Assembly (NCBI RefSeq): GCF_026151205.1
Contig: NC_087072.1
Location: forward strand, 14,298,169 to 14,362,168
DNA: 64,000 nucleotides
DNA from: Bolinopsis microptera
Taxonomy: Eukaryota; Ctenophora; Tentaculata; Lobata; Bolinopsidae
Reading direction: 5' to 3'
Below the pieces are notes generated by a model that saw only the letters and a program-made list of their open reading frames with translations, had not been told where the DNA came from and made no database searches. The number at the start of each line of letters is the position of its first letter. Within the stretch, counting starts at the first letter, position 1. This document shows positions 50,277 through 63,400 of the stretch, in pieces. A program made the translations under genes and the position numbers.

Positions 50277-53200
50277 TCATTTTCCACCAATATCAGGCTC
50301 ATGTGTATAGCTTGAGGATGAGTCACTATCCAGTAGCCCCTGTCTCTCAACCTCAGCAACCACTGAACGGAGGTTACTGTTAATTATTACTGTGTTAAAT
50401 TCCTCTCAGAACATGCTACTGGCTCATAGCGGGCATTTATTATAAATAATCAATCATGCTAGAATAGAGTTCCAAATGCTACCCCGTCAGGAATCAGGAT
50501 ACATTTTCCAAAATCGAGATTTTCCGTTAAAAGCACAATCGCTAATTATGTTAGCAATAAGCAATAACCTATTATGTCAGGGGTATTTCAGGCAATAAAT
50601 AAAATTTCGACAGTTTGTTATTATTTAGAACAAATGTTAATTTTCCGCCAAATTCTGAAGCGTATCCAAATTTCAGTGGGATAAGGGGACTCTGAAAAGT
50701 TACAGGCAGGCTGCAACTTTCAAGTGCCATCGAAATGGGGTCGTCGAAATGCTACAAATATCCCTGAGGCTTCTGTTTCGTACGTGGCTTCTTACCATGG
50801 ACCACGGACATGTTTTCAATTACTCATCTGCACAAATTGTAAGTGATGTAACAGAGAGATCATCTGTTTCGACCGCAATTTTACCAGTAATACCAGGTTG
50901 ATTTACAGATCGAATATATTTCAAGGAATATGGTAGTATTAAGATAGAGAATGAGGGTGCAGCGAAGATAAATCTTGATCATCTATAAGATGTTATCATT
51001 GACAAGCTATAAGATAAGCTGACATACCAAGTTAGCTGAAAGAAGTACATGCAGACAGCTGATAGCACACCATAACAAATATTGTGTAAACTTTCACTCG
51101 TCAAACAACACTTTGATTGTATTTAAGTGTGGTACTGGTTAAGAAATCAATGCGTGCACAGTTTAAAGCACTCTGAATTAATGCAAACGAACAGTGCCAA
51201 ACAGAATGATTCAAATCTGAGTTGAAACGATATCTCAATGTGAACTATATCTGATTGGTGAGATTTCTACCAGCGGAAGGTCTGACTTTGAGTTTAACTC
51301 CCTGGGTATTGTATCAACTCAGATTTGAAATATCCAAAACTGCGATGCGAACATAACACACACAAAGTTACCGGTATAAGTATTGAGTTCAAAGGATTCT
51401 GGATGGTTATTGGTGTTGTGGGTGTGTGACTTAGAGGACTTGAGGTCCTTAACTGTGGTGAACATTCCATTACACGTTGTATCATTATATTTTAAATAAT
51501 GTTTTCAATAGAATTAGAATGATGAAAAAGCTTTATAAAATATTACTTTTATATATCCTACATCAGATGCTTTTCTTAACAACATGAACACCTTCACACT
51601 TAGTTAAAACCCAAATTGACTTTAAATCAACCAAAAAAACCCAGTTCAAATTTCAACACGGAAATAAAGTTGACTTACATCGGCTGGATTTGTATTTCAA
51701 GTATACGTGTAAGGAGATGCCAGATAGGCAGACAACTAGACCAATCATATTAACAGGAGACAGTCGGTCTCCGCCCACTGTTGATGCTAGCCCTAATATC
51801 AAAATCTCCTGAAATAACATGAAGGCTGAAGCTAGTAAAATAAGTTGATATTTAGAAAAAATGATATTTAAACATAAAACACTAAACAGGCATCTGATCT
51901 GATAGCAAGTATGGAATTGTAAGGTTCACTGTGTGAAGATTTTCAGGCTTCTGAAATTTGAAAACAACTGTACAATCAACTAATATCCACACCTTCATTA
52001 TGCCACATATAGAGACAGTGATGGAGCTTGTATTAGAGAGAAGGAGGTATTCCGAGAATGTGAGGAACAGAGCTAGAGTAGCTCCCACACCAACAACAAA
52101 GAGCACGTGGAGTGACTCTTGCTGGACTGCTAGGATAAAGTCTGGGGACAAAACCATGTCTGAACCTGAGGAAGTGTTAGATTCACAGCTGGAGAGAGTT
52201 GATTGTGGAAGTTCTGGCTTTTACTAATATAGCTTGGAGAATGGAGTCTGGAGAGATATATCCATCACAACTCAATTATTCAGTCTTTGCTAATCACTAT
52301 TAATTAAATATCAGAGAAATGTACAGTTGATCACTAACCCTCCATTACAAGTGATAAGGGTAATATAGAAGCTGCCATTACGGGTTCAACGTAGTAAACA
52401 AACTCCAGTGTGCTTGTTAGACCTAGAGAGGGAAACAGAATTAGGTTCTTTCGTGGTAGGTAATAGCTAAAATGTAAATTAATCGATATGATAATAGTCA
52501 AATATGTGTAAAGATTGTGAATACAAATAACTCAAATACCTAAACTGTCACGTTGCAACAAGATCTGAGCAAGAACCCATCTCAATCCTCCGACTGCAGA
52601 CGCCGCCATTACCAAGATGAATCCAAACAGATTGAAGGAAGTAGATTTGTATGTGAATAAGAACAGACCAAATGCTATCAGAGCAATTACCACCACTGAT
52701 AAGATTTTCTGAAAGTTGACGGTCGATAGTTTAAGTTATAAGTATAAAAATAAAATAACATTTTATTGAACCACCAAATCCAATAGTTCTATAATATCAA
52801 AGAAAATGAACCCAACAGATTATGCATTATGTAATGTGAAAGAATTTTACTCACGAATTTTTCGAGTTTGAATATGATAGCACAGATGAGAATAAATATG
52901 ATAGTTGTAGATTTACACATTGTATACATTGACACTGTTATGTACATAAAACTCCAGTTGGATAAGCCTATATCCACTGCTGCTGAGACAGCTGAAATTA
53001 AGGGTTTATGAAGATTAAAGTTTGACTTGGCGAACCACATAGAACTTTAAGCACCCCAAAGTACTCGAACATTAATGTAACAAACAACAAATAACAATAC
53101 AAGTTCAATATTAATATCGTACCATGATTGAATGTATCTATAAGTGTGTAGGTTACATACTACCTTTAAAGTTAAATGCTATGTAACAACAATATCATAC

Positions 53201-53590
53201 CAGTGGGGCAGACCCGTTTGAAAAATAAACTCCATGTAATTTCATCTTTCCCAGAGGTACTTTTCGTCACTGTTCTGTAACACCATATCGCATGGGACAC
53301 CAGAGTCATGTGAAAAAAGGAAACCACCAAGGGGAAGTGAAAACCCTGAAATATTGATATTAGCCAACAGGATCTTAAGCTTTCAATGTTACAAAAGATA
53401 CTAGCTTGAACCAGAGAAATACCTGCGAAAATCTAATAGATCAATAACATGGCAAACGTGAATACAGAAAGAACACTGGGCAAAAACTCACGGAAAAGCT
53501 CCATTTATTGAAGAATGTAATGGATATTGAACAGATGTAGTAGAATAATATCTGACCAAAGATGCCTAGAACATACTTCACTTCCACCAT
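50277..53590 (-). CDS. SLC35C2: Solute carrier family 35 member C2-like transporter (nine exons)
   Basis: Exons, 5' to 3' on the minus strand: 53492-53590, 53201-53345, 52855-52991, 52540-52708, 52339-52422, 51993-52165, 51679-51808, 51372-51452, 50277-50362. All junctions have GT/AG and matching phases; the total is 367 codons plus a stop, close to the roughly 365 residues of the vertebrate protein. Family blocks include [59 protein letters not shown] and [13 protein letters not shown]. Multiple membrane helices place it among the drug/metabolite-type nucleotide-sugar transporters. The vertebrate protein is in the early secretory pathway and has been linked to GDP-fucose supply for Notch fucosylation; substrate here is inferred. 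The acidic tail ([19 protein letters not shown]) is typical of a cytosolic end. Confidence 0.92.
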
Positions 53591-54028
53591 CAGACCTGGT
53601 TAACACTACAAATGTAGCAAATTCTTTGTTTCAGACATTAGTCCTAGTTGACATGCTTGAACAGAGGACTGCCTGTGCAAGATAAGGTTTTAATTAAATG
53701 TTATTAAGTTAGAGACTAGAGTCACTGCTACAAGTTATTTCAAATTGGATAGGAAAGTTTTTTAATAATCACTGTATTTTTTACAAGATTATAGTGGACA
53801 CAAGACTGAAAACATCTGTGTTGAAATGGTCAATGATAAGCAGTAAAACAATAAATTTATAAGTCAATTAATAAAATAAATAAAACTAGGTCATCATTTG
53901 CCAAAGAATATTGTTAATGAATTCAATAATATAAGAAATGGCTGGCCAGATAAAGTATCTGATAAAAAAACGAATCACTATCAAACATCACATCATTAAT
54001 TAATGCCAATCAGCAAGATTCATCACCA

Positions 54029-54529
54029 TCACTGTATAATTTGACCACTATTAGCAATCCTTACATCAGCTGAGACCTTTCCACCTGATGTGCCACAATC
54101 TTCCATCAATTTCAGAGTGTCTAGTCCTTCTATTACTTTCCCAAAGACAACATGCTTTTTGTCTAACCAGGTTGTCTTAACAGTAGTTACAAAAAATTGA
54201 GACCCATTAGTGTTAGGTCCTGAGTTTGCCATACTCAATTGTCCAACACCTGTATGCTTCAGTGTGAAGTTTTCATCGTCAAATTTTTCACCAAAGATGG
54301 ATCGACCACCAGTTCCGTCTCCACTAGTGAAGTCACCTCCTTGACACATGAAGTTAGGAATGATCCGATGAAAAGAAGAACCTTTATAACCATATCCTTT
54401 TTCTCCCGTGCAGAGGGCCCGAAAGTTTTCTGTTGTTTTAGGAACTACATCGCCATATAATTCCATGAGTAGTCTGCCAATGGGCTTTCCATCTTTCTCT
54501 ATGTCGAAGTATACAAAGCTATTCGGCAT
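54029..54529 (-). CDS. PPIA-like: Cyclophilin A-like peptidyl-prolyl isomerase
   Basis: 166 codons, matching the length of cytosolic cyclophilin A. Active-site residues are present: the Arg/Phe/Gln pocket in [16 protein letters not shown], then [14 protein letters not shown], and the cyclosporin-contacting Trp in [13 protein letters not shown]. It catalyses cis-trans isomerisation of prolyl bonds, usually in the cytosol. The start is placed at MPNSFVYFD because the family begins there; the 16 extra codons of the longer frame end with an AG acceptor (TTTTCATAG) five bases before this ATG, suggesting a 5' untranslated intron. The coding part has no intron. Confidence 0.93.
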   Translation of the reverse strand: MPNSFVYFDIEKDGKPIGRLLMELYGDVVPKTTENFRALCTGEKGYGYKGSSFHRIIPNFMCQGGDFTSGDGTGGRSIFGEKFDDENFTLKHTGVGQLSMANSGPNTNGSQFFVTTVKTTWLDKKHVVFGKVIEGLDTLKLMEDCGTSGGKVSADVRIANSGQIIQ

Positions 54530-54679
54530 TTTATCTATGAAAATCGTTATTAATATCACATCCTCACGACCCCACAATACATTAAAAGTTCAAAAATGGG
54601 TAAGTACACAATACAAGCAGCATAGTTAAAAACTTCAATGCGGCTAAACATAAAAGTGTTGCTGATGACATTGGGAGAG

Positions 54680-55562
54680 TATTTGGCTTTTAAAGTTCAA
54701 TCCTGCCAAATGTAAAGTAGTTCATGCAAATCTTAATAGTAATCCTAACTTAAACTATTTTGTTAATGGTGTAGAACTTGAAGCATCTGCTCAGGAAAAA
54801 GACTTGGGGGTTATTACACATAACTCCTTGCTTTGGAATGAACAGATAAAAGCATGCATTACTAAAGCAAATCGTATGATATGTTGGATTATAAGGAATT
54901 TAGTATTAAGGGAAAAGGGAGTTATGATAACCATCTATAAAGCTTTAATAAGACCTCATCTAGAGTATTGTGTCCAATTGTGGAATCCAGTTGCGGCTCA
55001 TGGAAGTTGGGGGATTGTTTTGGAGCTGGAGAGCGTCCAGAGGCGGTTTACCCGTCTTATTGATGAGGTGGGTACTCTTCCTGACAGCCGTAGACTGGAA
55101 ATTCTCAATTTGACAACGCAGAGCGGCCAATACGTGGGAACCTTATTGAAGCTTTTAAGGTTATTAATGGTTTGACCGATTACGGCTCAGATTTGTTCAA
55201 AGTGAGCAGATCTGGTCTTAATCTTGTATCATCCAACAGATGTTGTAAGAGTATAACAAAGATTAGGAATCTCCAAAGTTAATTTCTTCCAGAGCAATTT
55301 ATTCCTTACTGGAACAAACTCCCTCCAGATGTTAAGAACTCTGTGACTGTTTTAAATTTTAAGATTAAATCAGAAGGGTTTAAGAAAGATATGATTTCTA
55401 AGGATATTTCTAATGATTCACATTTTTGGAATGTTTCAAATGAAGTATTAGGGAGAATTGAAGGACCTAGCTATGTTAGTAATAAAGAGAAGCATAACAA
55501 TTATCTTTATTTCCACCCTTTTGTGGCAAAAAAGAGATTTATAAATCTTTATTCCCCTTAAT
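54680..55562 (+). pseudogene. LINE 3'-end fragment, frameshifted
   Basis: Frame 54804-55175 carries DLGVITHNSLLWNEQIKAC, ITIYKALIRPHLEYCVQLWN and LESVQRRFTRLI, the post-reverse-transcriptase region of CR1/Jockey-like LINEs. The protein continues in a second frame (WNKLPPDVKNSVTVLNFKIK, to 55561) after at least one stop and shift. The 5' part and the catalytic core are missing. Confidence 0.85.
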
Positions 55563-58500
55563 AAAGTTGTAGTTAATCATTTATTAATTTTGGTGGTAAG
55601 ATATTTATATTTTTCCATGTAGTGATTTGATACTTTGTAGACATGTGTGATGATGTTATGTCATAATTTTTACTTTACTTTACTTAACTTTTCAATAATA
55701 GTTAACAATTGATTTTCGATTGCCTGGTCGTGGGGTGAGTGTCGTTGACATTCAGCTAAGGATCGTGAGTGGTCTATGCAGCCCCCCGGTCTACTCAGCC
55801 GAATACTCGAGAAATCGGGTGTGAGGGTTAAATGAGGAGCTGCACATTGCAGCAAAGTCTCGGGCGAAGAAAGTATGGTACACACTACCTTAACCGTCAC
55901 TGGCTAAAAACAAATCCTTCGGCTTCCTGTAATTGGCTGGTTGCATGTGTGTAACAATATGGCTGTTGGAATACTCCGAAGTAAAATAAGTGTCTAGATT
56001 TAAAAAAAATTAGTAAATTTAACAGTTACTATTTATGCATATTAAGAAGAATAAGAACATTGCAACATCCAAAAAGATGAACTCATGGAGCATAACAATG
56101 TACAATCGAGGAAGGACTTATGATATTTATAATATTCTATCACAATATTGTCCGTGTGGGGAGCAACGACTTGATGTTTGTTTGGGCCCGGACGGTGCCG
56201 GTGGTTCTAATGACCATTTACTAAAATACATAAATACAAAATACAATATAGTATAAATATTATGGTGAAAATCTAAGTATACTGTCAACAATGGACATTG
56301 TGACGACTTATATTATTTACTTAAGTAATTAGAGAGCAACACCAAAAAGATCTTGCTAAGTCTATTTCCATCTCGACTGAAAGCTATATCAATATCATCA
56401 TACAGAATTCATGCAAGCCAACACAACAATGCAGTTTCATGCAATAATGTTTAAGTGCAGTGTAATATATAAACAGTAATGGCCTTCTTATCCAATTATA
56501 AGGTTACATAGCTTCAACAATATACAAATCGATTTTAAGATGAATCATGAAATTTATAGCAAAAATAACATATGAACGTGTACATACACGGCTATATAAT
56601 ATTAGTTTAAATAGCTCAAGTCAGAATAACTTAGAATTAAAAATAGAATAATATGATTATAAAGTGATCAGAAATTACTGCAATGTTGTTTTGAGATGAT
56701 TTTTTTAATGTGCACTGTGACGCTCGATTTTTGCAGTGGCAACATTTGTGCGCGGCGCTCTAAATTTTTCATATTTTTATTGTTTATTTTAAATCTGCAT
56801 TTGCATTCCATTTTGAGTCCGGTTGCGGTAATTCATAGCTTACATGCAATTTATTTTATGCTGCAATTGATACTTATTTTTCATATTTGATAATATTTAC
56901 TGTTTTATTAAGTGAAGCAAAAATAAATATTTTCCCTTTCGTAATTTTTAAGGAGCTCTAGGCAATTTTAAATTTTATATCCGCGATAATGCTCTAACCA
57001 GAGCCCTCTCGCTTGCAGTAGCACGCGTAGACTCATGGCTACACGTGAATCCGTTGATTCACGATGTCAATCCTTCGCATCTCGCCGATTTGTGGTTGCG
57101 AGAAGCATTATTGGATGCGCGCGCGCGACCTAGTCGTGCATCGCGCTACATAGTGAATCCGCGATCATTATATACAAAAATATATATTTTATTAATATAA
57201 CTATCAAAATTCGATTTTTGATTTTTTTTTAAACAGCCAGTTGAACAATTGGAATTACATCAGTTATAACAAATAAAACAAATTGAGTTATACACCGCAC
57301 GCATTTGCTGATTTGTACATTTGTATAAATTCTAGTACGCTTCGAGCGCTTCTAAAAAGTTTTCAGTTTCCACATACAAACTCGATTTATCTATTTTTCT
57401 AAAACTAGCATTATATAACATTTTTAAATTATCCCTACACACTTGTAAATAATTAGAATTGTGTAACCTAAATTATTTCAGAATTACAACTATTGTGTAC
57501 TCAATAAAGTAATTATCACTTTTGTATCCTTGTATCCTTGTATCCTTGTATCCATATTTCACTACACAACAACAGTACGCTTTCACAAACTGCAAACGGC
57601 TTCTTACCTGAGGACCCCAGGCTTTAATGTTGGTAAACAACATTTAGAGATTAGGCGGAATGACAGGCTGAGCGCGGCCCAGTAAACGGCTTCCTATGTT
57701 GCCCTATCATCATCATATCGTGAGACTTCGCTTCTTTTCACTATCAACTATAATTCACTATTCAGAGTGTCTACTATAATACTTCAAAGCGTCCTAATAG
57801 CTGTAAGGGAAAACTATTAAAGAAGCTCAAGTTGGGTTCATCCTTTCTTAACTCGTTCCATCATGCGAATAACATGACTGTTGACATTATTTTTGGTATT
57901 ACACGTAAATTCCTTGGATATTCCTAGCAGCACTTTATATTTGTTTTGGGACATAAATGAACATTTTTGTACAATTTATCAGGAAAAGAATAAGATTTGA
58001 CTTGTTAAGAACGACAATTATTGCTCTTAGAAGAGAAAGAATGATATAAAGTGGTAGTATAGTTAAGATATCAGATTTAGATGTTAATTTAGAGCCAACA
58101 AATTGAATCGGCTACTTTTGCTACTACAACAAAGGGTTTTTATGAAATTTTCTAAGATTTTTTATTGAATTTTTATATAGAATTTTTATATAGGGTTATT
58201 GTTATATTATGTGTATATTGTTTGAATAATGTTCAAGACACATTACAAAATTTTTGTACAATATAGTATTCTCGCAGCTCCCACTGGATGCACTACACCC
58301 AGATGCACTACTAATATTAATCTGGTAATTCCTTTTGTACGCTTCCAGACAATAATGCTCTCTTCGAGTATTGATTGAGCCAGGGCACCCTTCCGTAGAT
58401 TGACTACTTGGATTCCTAGCAGACAAGCAACTTGTCTCTTATAACACACTCCAGTCGAGAATGTCACTGTGCAGAGTTTTTTTTTTGGCAGGGGGGGGGG

Positions 58501-58889
58501 GGGCACCAACAGGCAACGTTACGCCACTGCATTGTGCCCAAGGGGTAGCATACAGGGCTGTCTTGTTAATAAAATAAAGGTTCTTTTATTGAAACTAATA
58601 CTGCTTTGGTAGCAGACATAAGCCCTGGTAGAACAGCAAAGGATTCTCACCCTGTATAAACTATAAATGAACATATTATAGAGATTTGACCCCAACTCAG
58701 GAGATGACATTATTATGTAGACGTCACTGTTTTATTTGTTCTTGAAATAAATCAAATCACATCGACACCATTACTTTGATGCTTATCTATAATACTCCCC
58801 GATATATTTTATGTTTTGACCAGCTTTACAATTAGTGAAACAAATTTGTAATTAATGATTTCTAATTTCAGTAAAAAGTTGATGTAGGG
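55563..58889. other. Gene-poor stretch with small repeat fragments
   Basis: No gene supported. An exon-like segment at about 57620-57695 (minus) is related to 15408-15482 and 46660-46735. TATCCTTG is tandemly repeated near 57525-57552. A hAT MITE end with a G run lies at 58494-58529 (ends GTTACGCCACTG, as in the element at 10436). The last part should contain the MRPS5 promoter and 5' untranslated exon; an acceptor (AATTTCAG) lies at about 58864-58871. Confidence 0.5.
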
Positions 58890-60035
58890 ATGGCTAAAAG
58901 GTTATTCCTCCATGTGAAGAATAGTAGTTCGAACCCTTTAATCATTCGCCTACTTTCAAGAGCACCAGACTCATCCCCAAAGACAAGCTTGTATGCCCAC
59001 AATGGTAAATCAGATGAAACTGGATATAGAATACCCTTATTACAGGATGATGAGCACCAGTTATTTTACTCTACGGATTCTGATCAGTGGAAATTTGGAA
59101 TAAGATCTAAAGCTCCTAAGTTTAGAAACAAAGCCACCGCCATGGACATCTATCCAAAGACAAATATTCAACCAATAGAGAATTTTAATTATAAACGTTT
59201 CGACAAAACTCAGAGGGCTTCTATAAGAAAGTTCTCAGAGTTTTATGACTGCATGCCACATCACCAACTATCTGATGTAACTGTACAGCGGCTTCCGAGG
59301 GTAGGAGATATCAAGAATTCACTCAGAGCACAAAAAAGTGCTGATATGTATGACTCTTTTAGCGGTAGGGGCTGGTCTCACACCAACGGATGTGGAGAAT
59401 CTTTTGGCCCTCCAAGAAAACTGTTACCAGATGGAAGTTTGGACGTGGATTCTGACACAAGGTTTAATTCTAAGATATTGCAGCTTGATTATCGGGAGAA
59501 GTTATTCTCTAAAGGTAAACAGGCTGGTATGAGAATATGTGTGGCCGTCGGCAATGGAAAAGGACTGTTAGGGGTTGGCATCACATTTCATCCAAGATTA
59601 CGAGAAGGCCTGATAGAAGCTAAGGAGTATGCCTACAGACAACTCGTCCATTTTCCTATGACTGAAACAGGATCTATACCATACGCTACAAGGGGGCGAT
59701 ATCACAGAACTGAGCTTCATGCCATTCCAACAAGTTCAGATCAAGACAACAAGGCACAGCGTGTTGTTAAAGAATTACTTGATCTTGCTGGTTACAAAAA
59801 TGTTGCTGTGAAGATGTATGGTAGAAATTCAGTCGAGAGTTTAGTAAAAGCTTTCTTTGTTACATTTCAGAACTTTGAATCTCATCAACAGCAAGCAGAC
59901 AGGTTGGGAAGATATGTGGTGCAGTTTGATCCTGAAACATACTTCATGCCTTCCGTTCTGGCTAAACCAAGAGATGATTCCAAGCCAGTACCTTTCTCGG
60001 CGGAAATACATGAATCAAGTCAGAGGTTGAAATGA
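58890..60035 (+). CDS. MRPS5: Mitochondrial small ribosomal subunit protein uS5m
   Basis: A single coding exon of 381 codons plus a stop. The S5 core is in the second half: GMRICVAVGNGKGLLGVGI is the S5 N-terminal RNA-binding fold, followed by LIEAKEYAYRQL, then the C-terminal S5 fold with ELLDLAGYKNVAVKMYGRNS and VESLVKAFFVTF. A mitochondria-specific N-terminal half precedes it (about 200 residues, basic start MAKRLFLHVKNSSSNPLIIR, a plausible targeting signal), and the ending after QQQADRLGRYVVQFDPE matches the family's mitochondrial extension. It is a component of the small subunit of the mitochondrial ribosome. An AG acceptor 18 bases before the ATG suggests a 5' untranslated intron. VPS16 follows 435 bp downstream on the same strand. 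Confidence 0.9.
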   Translation: MAKRLFLHVKNSSSNPLIIRLLSRAPDSSPKTSLYAHNGKSDETGYRIPLLQDDEHQLFYSTDSDQWKFGIRSKAPKFRNKATAMDIYPKTNIQPIENFNYKRFDKTQRASIRKFSEFYDCMPHHQLSDVTVQRLPRVGDIKNSLRAQKSADMYDSFSGRGWSHTNGCGESFGPPRKLLPDGSLDVDSDTRFNSKILQLDYREKLFSKGKQAGMRICVAVGNGKGLLGVGITFHPRLREGLIEAKEYAYRQLVHFPMTETGSIPYATRGRYHRTELHAIPTSSDQDNKAQRVVKELLDLAGYKNVAVKMYGRNSVESLVKAFFVTFQNFESHQQQADRLGRYVVQFDPETYFMPSVLAKPRDDSKPVPFSAEIHESSQRLK

Positions 60036-60469
60036 TGTAATCTCGATTGCTTATTTTTTGGTAAATCTCGATAATACAAATTAGTATTTCATCAATCTTT
60101 ATCTCTGTTTTTGATGTTCTCAAATAAAATTCAACAAATTATTGCATGCTGAAAGTGCCAGTAATATTCATTGTATCCCATAACACCTGTGACTTACTAA
60201 ATTATTACGCACTTATATTGAATTGTTTTACTGCCTTATAGAATTAATATGCTTGATATTTTAATGACTCATTGTTGACTCATTAATGACACAGTGTCTA
60301 GCGTTTTTCAAGCACTAAATTATTATCATCCATGTTTCTCACGTAAAATATTTGAAATAAACAATTCAATATCCATATAGATTATAGAAGTTAAATTCTG
60401 AAACGTCTGCAGTGCTATGTAAAGAATTTAGTGTGATAGTTGGAACTTTAACTTGCTAGTCACGTGGCT

Positions 60470-63400
60470 ATGGAGCCGGAGAATTTAAGGGAGAATTGGG
60501 AGCTGTTGGGGGATGTGTTCTACGAGATTACTGAAGTGTATGAGATGGAGTGGGCTGATAAGGTAAGATACCCCCCCCCCCCCCCCCCCCCTAAGATATC
60601 ACTCTGCTGTCTTGTAGAACCTTTAGATTAATGTAGAATTAAAAATTAAACTAATAATCAGCTATCAGGTATCAAAATCATCTGATTTAAATGTATAAAG
60701 AGCTGAGTTGTATAAATTCCGTTATAATGCTATATTGTTGATTATGATCGCAAGAAAACATCTATTATCTTAGGTTCTAAAGAATTATAAGCTTGTTATG
60801 GCACCCTATGGAGGTATGGTAGCCCTGGCGTGGGACAGCAAACAGCTAACTCGGGGACAACCTAAACGATTTATTGAAATATACAACGGAGCCGGCGTTC
60901 TGCTAAAGTGAGTTACCTACTTATTCTCTGCTGATCGTTTTGTTACCTACTTATTCTCTGCTGATCGTTTTGTTACCTACTTATTCTCTGCTGATCGTTT
61001 TGTTACCTACTTATTCTCTGCTGATCGTTTTGTTACCTACTTATTCTCTGCTGATCGTTTTGTAACCTACTTATTCTCTGCTGATCGTTTTGTTACCTAC
61101 TTATTCTCTGCTGATCGTTTTGTTGTAAATTTAATGGTCAAGTTTAACTGTTTCTGTGATTCTCAAGTTTTAATCTTATAAATCATAATTGTCACGTGAA
61201 AATGCCTACTACACAATACTTGTTACATGATTGCTGATAAATATTTCAGTGAGATAGCCACACAATACGAGCGGATAACAGTCGTTAACATGGGCTGGTC
61301 AAACAACGAGGATCTGATCGTGGTCACTGATATTGGCTCTATTTACATGTATGATTTTGACGGAACTCCTTTATCACAGTCTTCAGCTACTTCTGAGATC
61401 CAGGATTCTCGAGTCATCGAGGCGAAGGTTGATCAACAATAATCCTGATCCTAAACAGATCATAGTAAAGTTTATCATGTTAAACATTAAATAAGATAGA
61501 AATAATGTTTGAAACCATATCTAGACGTTATCTAACACGTCATGTCATGTGTTAGTTACCGTATGTAGTCGTACTTCAATATCAACTGAAGCTACCAGGC
61601 ATTCCAACATTGACAAATTATCATTCGATGTGTTTCTCAGGTATTCCCTACATACGGAGGTACAAAGACAGGAGTTGCCCTACTAACAGGCAGCTACAGA
61701 TTCTACTTTAACTCCGACGTGAGCGAGGATAACCCTCAATACAAACTAATGGCAGATGTGCCAGGTCTGGACAACCCACCCAGCAGCTGGGCGGTACTGC
61801 CTCACGATCGGAGCATAGAGATACTAGTTTCTAACAACAATAAACTCTACCTGATAGATAGAGGTAGTTGCAGTCCCAAGTACCCGCAGCGTATGATGCA
61901 GTCAACTGGCGCAGTTATTGAGATGTCCGTTCTGTATAAGACCCTGGATATTGCCCTGTTCTCAGAGAATGGGTTCCTGTGGGTGGGATCCTCAGATCTG
62001 CAGTGCATGTATACTGAGTTTGACACTTGTGTCACCAACAGACCCTCCCAGTTGTCTTGGTGCGGCACATATGACAGTATGATCGACATGAGCGCTGCTA
62101 TTATCCTGGTGTGGGACGCACTGAATCAGTACCAGGTAGTGGGGGTTGGAGTTGAGGCTGAGTCTTCAATCCATTACACAGATTCGTCTATCTGTGTGTG
62201 TCACGAGATTGATGGTGCCAGGATAATATCGTCTAAGTCGCACGAGCTGATACGGCGAGTTCCACAAGCCATGGTTGACGTGTTCAGGGTGGGCTCGTCT
62301 CAGTCTGGTGCTCTTCTGTACGATGCACAGCGCGAGTTCGACCAATCCTCACACAAGGCTAACGACTATATGCAGGTTAGTGTTGTGAGTGTGAGTGTGA
62401 GTGTGAGTGTGAGTGTGAGTGTGAGTGTGAGTGAGAGTGTGAGTGTGAGTGTGAGTGTGAGTGTGAGTGTGAGTGTGAGTGTGAAGGAGTGTTTGAGTGT
62501 GAAGGAGTGTGTGAATAATGTTACCTCGCTGAAATAACAAGTTCTGTTTCGTTCTTCTGACAGCTTTATGAGATTATTGTTGATTCTAACAGCATGCTAT
62601 AAAAAAACAGCATAAATTCAGAGTGTCTAATATGAGTACATTGAAGTCTAAACATTTGAATCATTATATATATAGCTGATTTTTGATCACATGATAACTT
62701 TCTGCTCATATGATGTAAAAATTAATTGCTAGATTTTCGAAAACCTGAATGGGTAGTTACACTCGTTAGTAAATTTCATCACCATCCTCGACACTAAAGA
62801 TCAGTAGTCAGTACATTTGCTCATAATACATTGTGCATAGAGTAGAGATATTTTATTACACATACAATTCATACATACATACATACATACAATTGACGAG
62901 ACATGTCCTGTTCATGTTGAGTTCCCATTTATAATACATAACTTCGTAATTACAATTCTAAATAACCGCCAGGAAATAGTGGAAAGAGACGATATAGAAC
63001 TAGCAGTTAACCAGTGTATAAGTGCCGCTGCTTGCTCTACCAAACCTAAACTTCAGAAAGCGCTGCTTCGTGCTGCATCATATGGCAAGTGCTTCTTAGC
63101 CAATGACAGTCCCGAGCACTTTGTCGACATGTGTAAAACACTGAGGGTATTGAATGAGGTTCAATCATTTAGAATTGGAATTCCGTTAACTTACCAACAG
63201 TTGCATTCCTTTACAATCAAGGGTTTGATAAAACGGTTGGTTCGGATGAGGTTGTATTACTTAGCTCTTCCTATTGTTGAATATCTGAAGATACCTGAGG
63301 GTCAACAAATGGTTTTGTCTCATTGGGCTATGGATAAAGTGAAGCGATCTAAGGAATCAGACGAAGCTATAGCAGATGCTATCTTCAAGAGAGTTGGCCC

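Noticed and set aside
60911-61123. CRISPR-like array
   Set aside because: Units are contiguous with no unique spacers; this is a minisatellite in an animal intron.
61847-62089. Minus-strand open frame
   Set aside because: Lies wholly inside VPS16 exon 4 and is a shadow of it.
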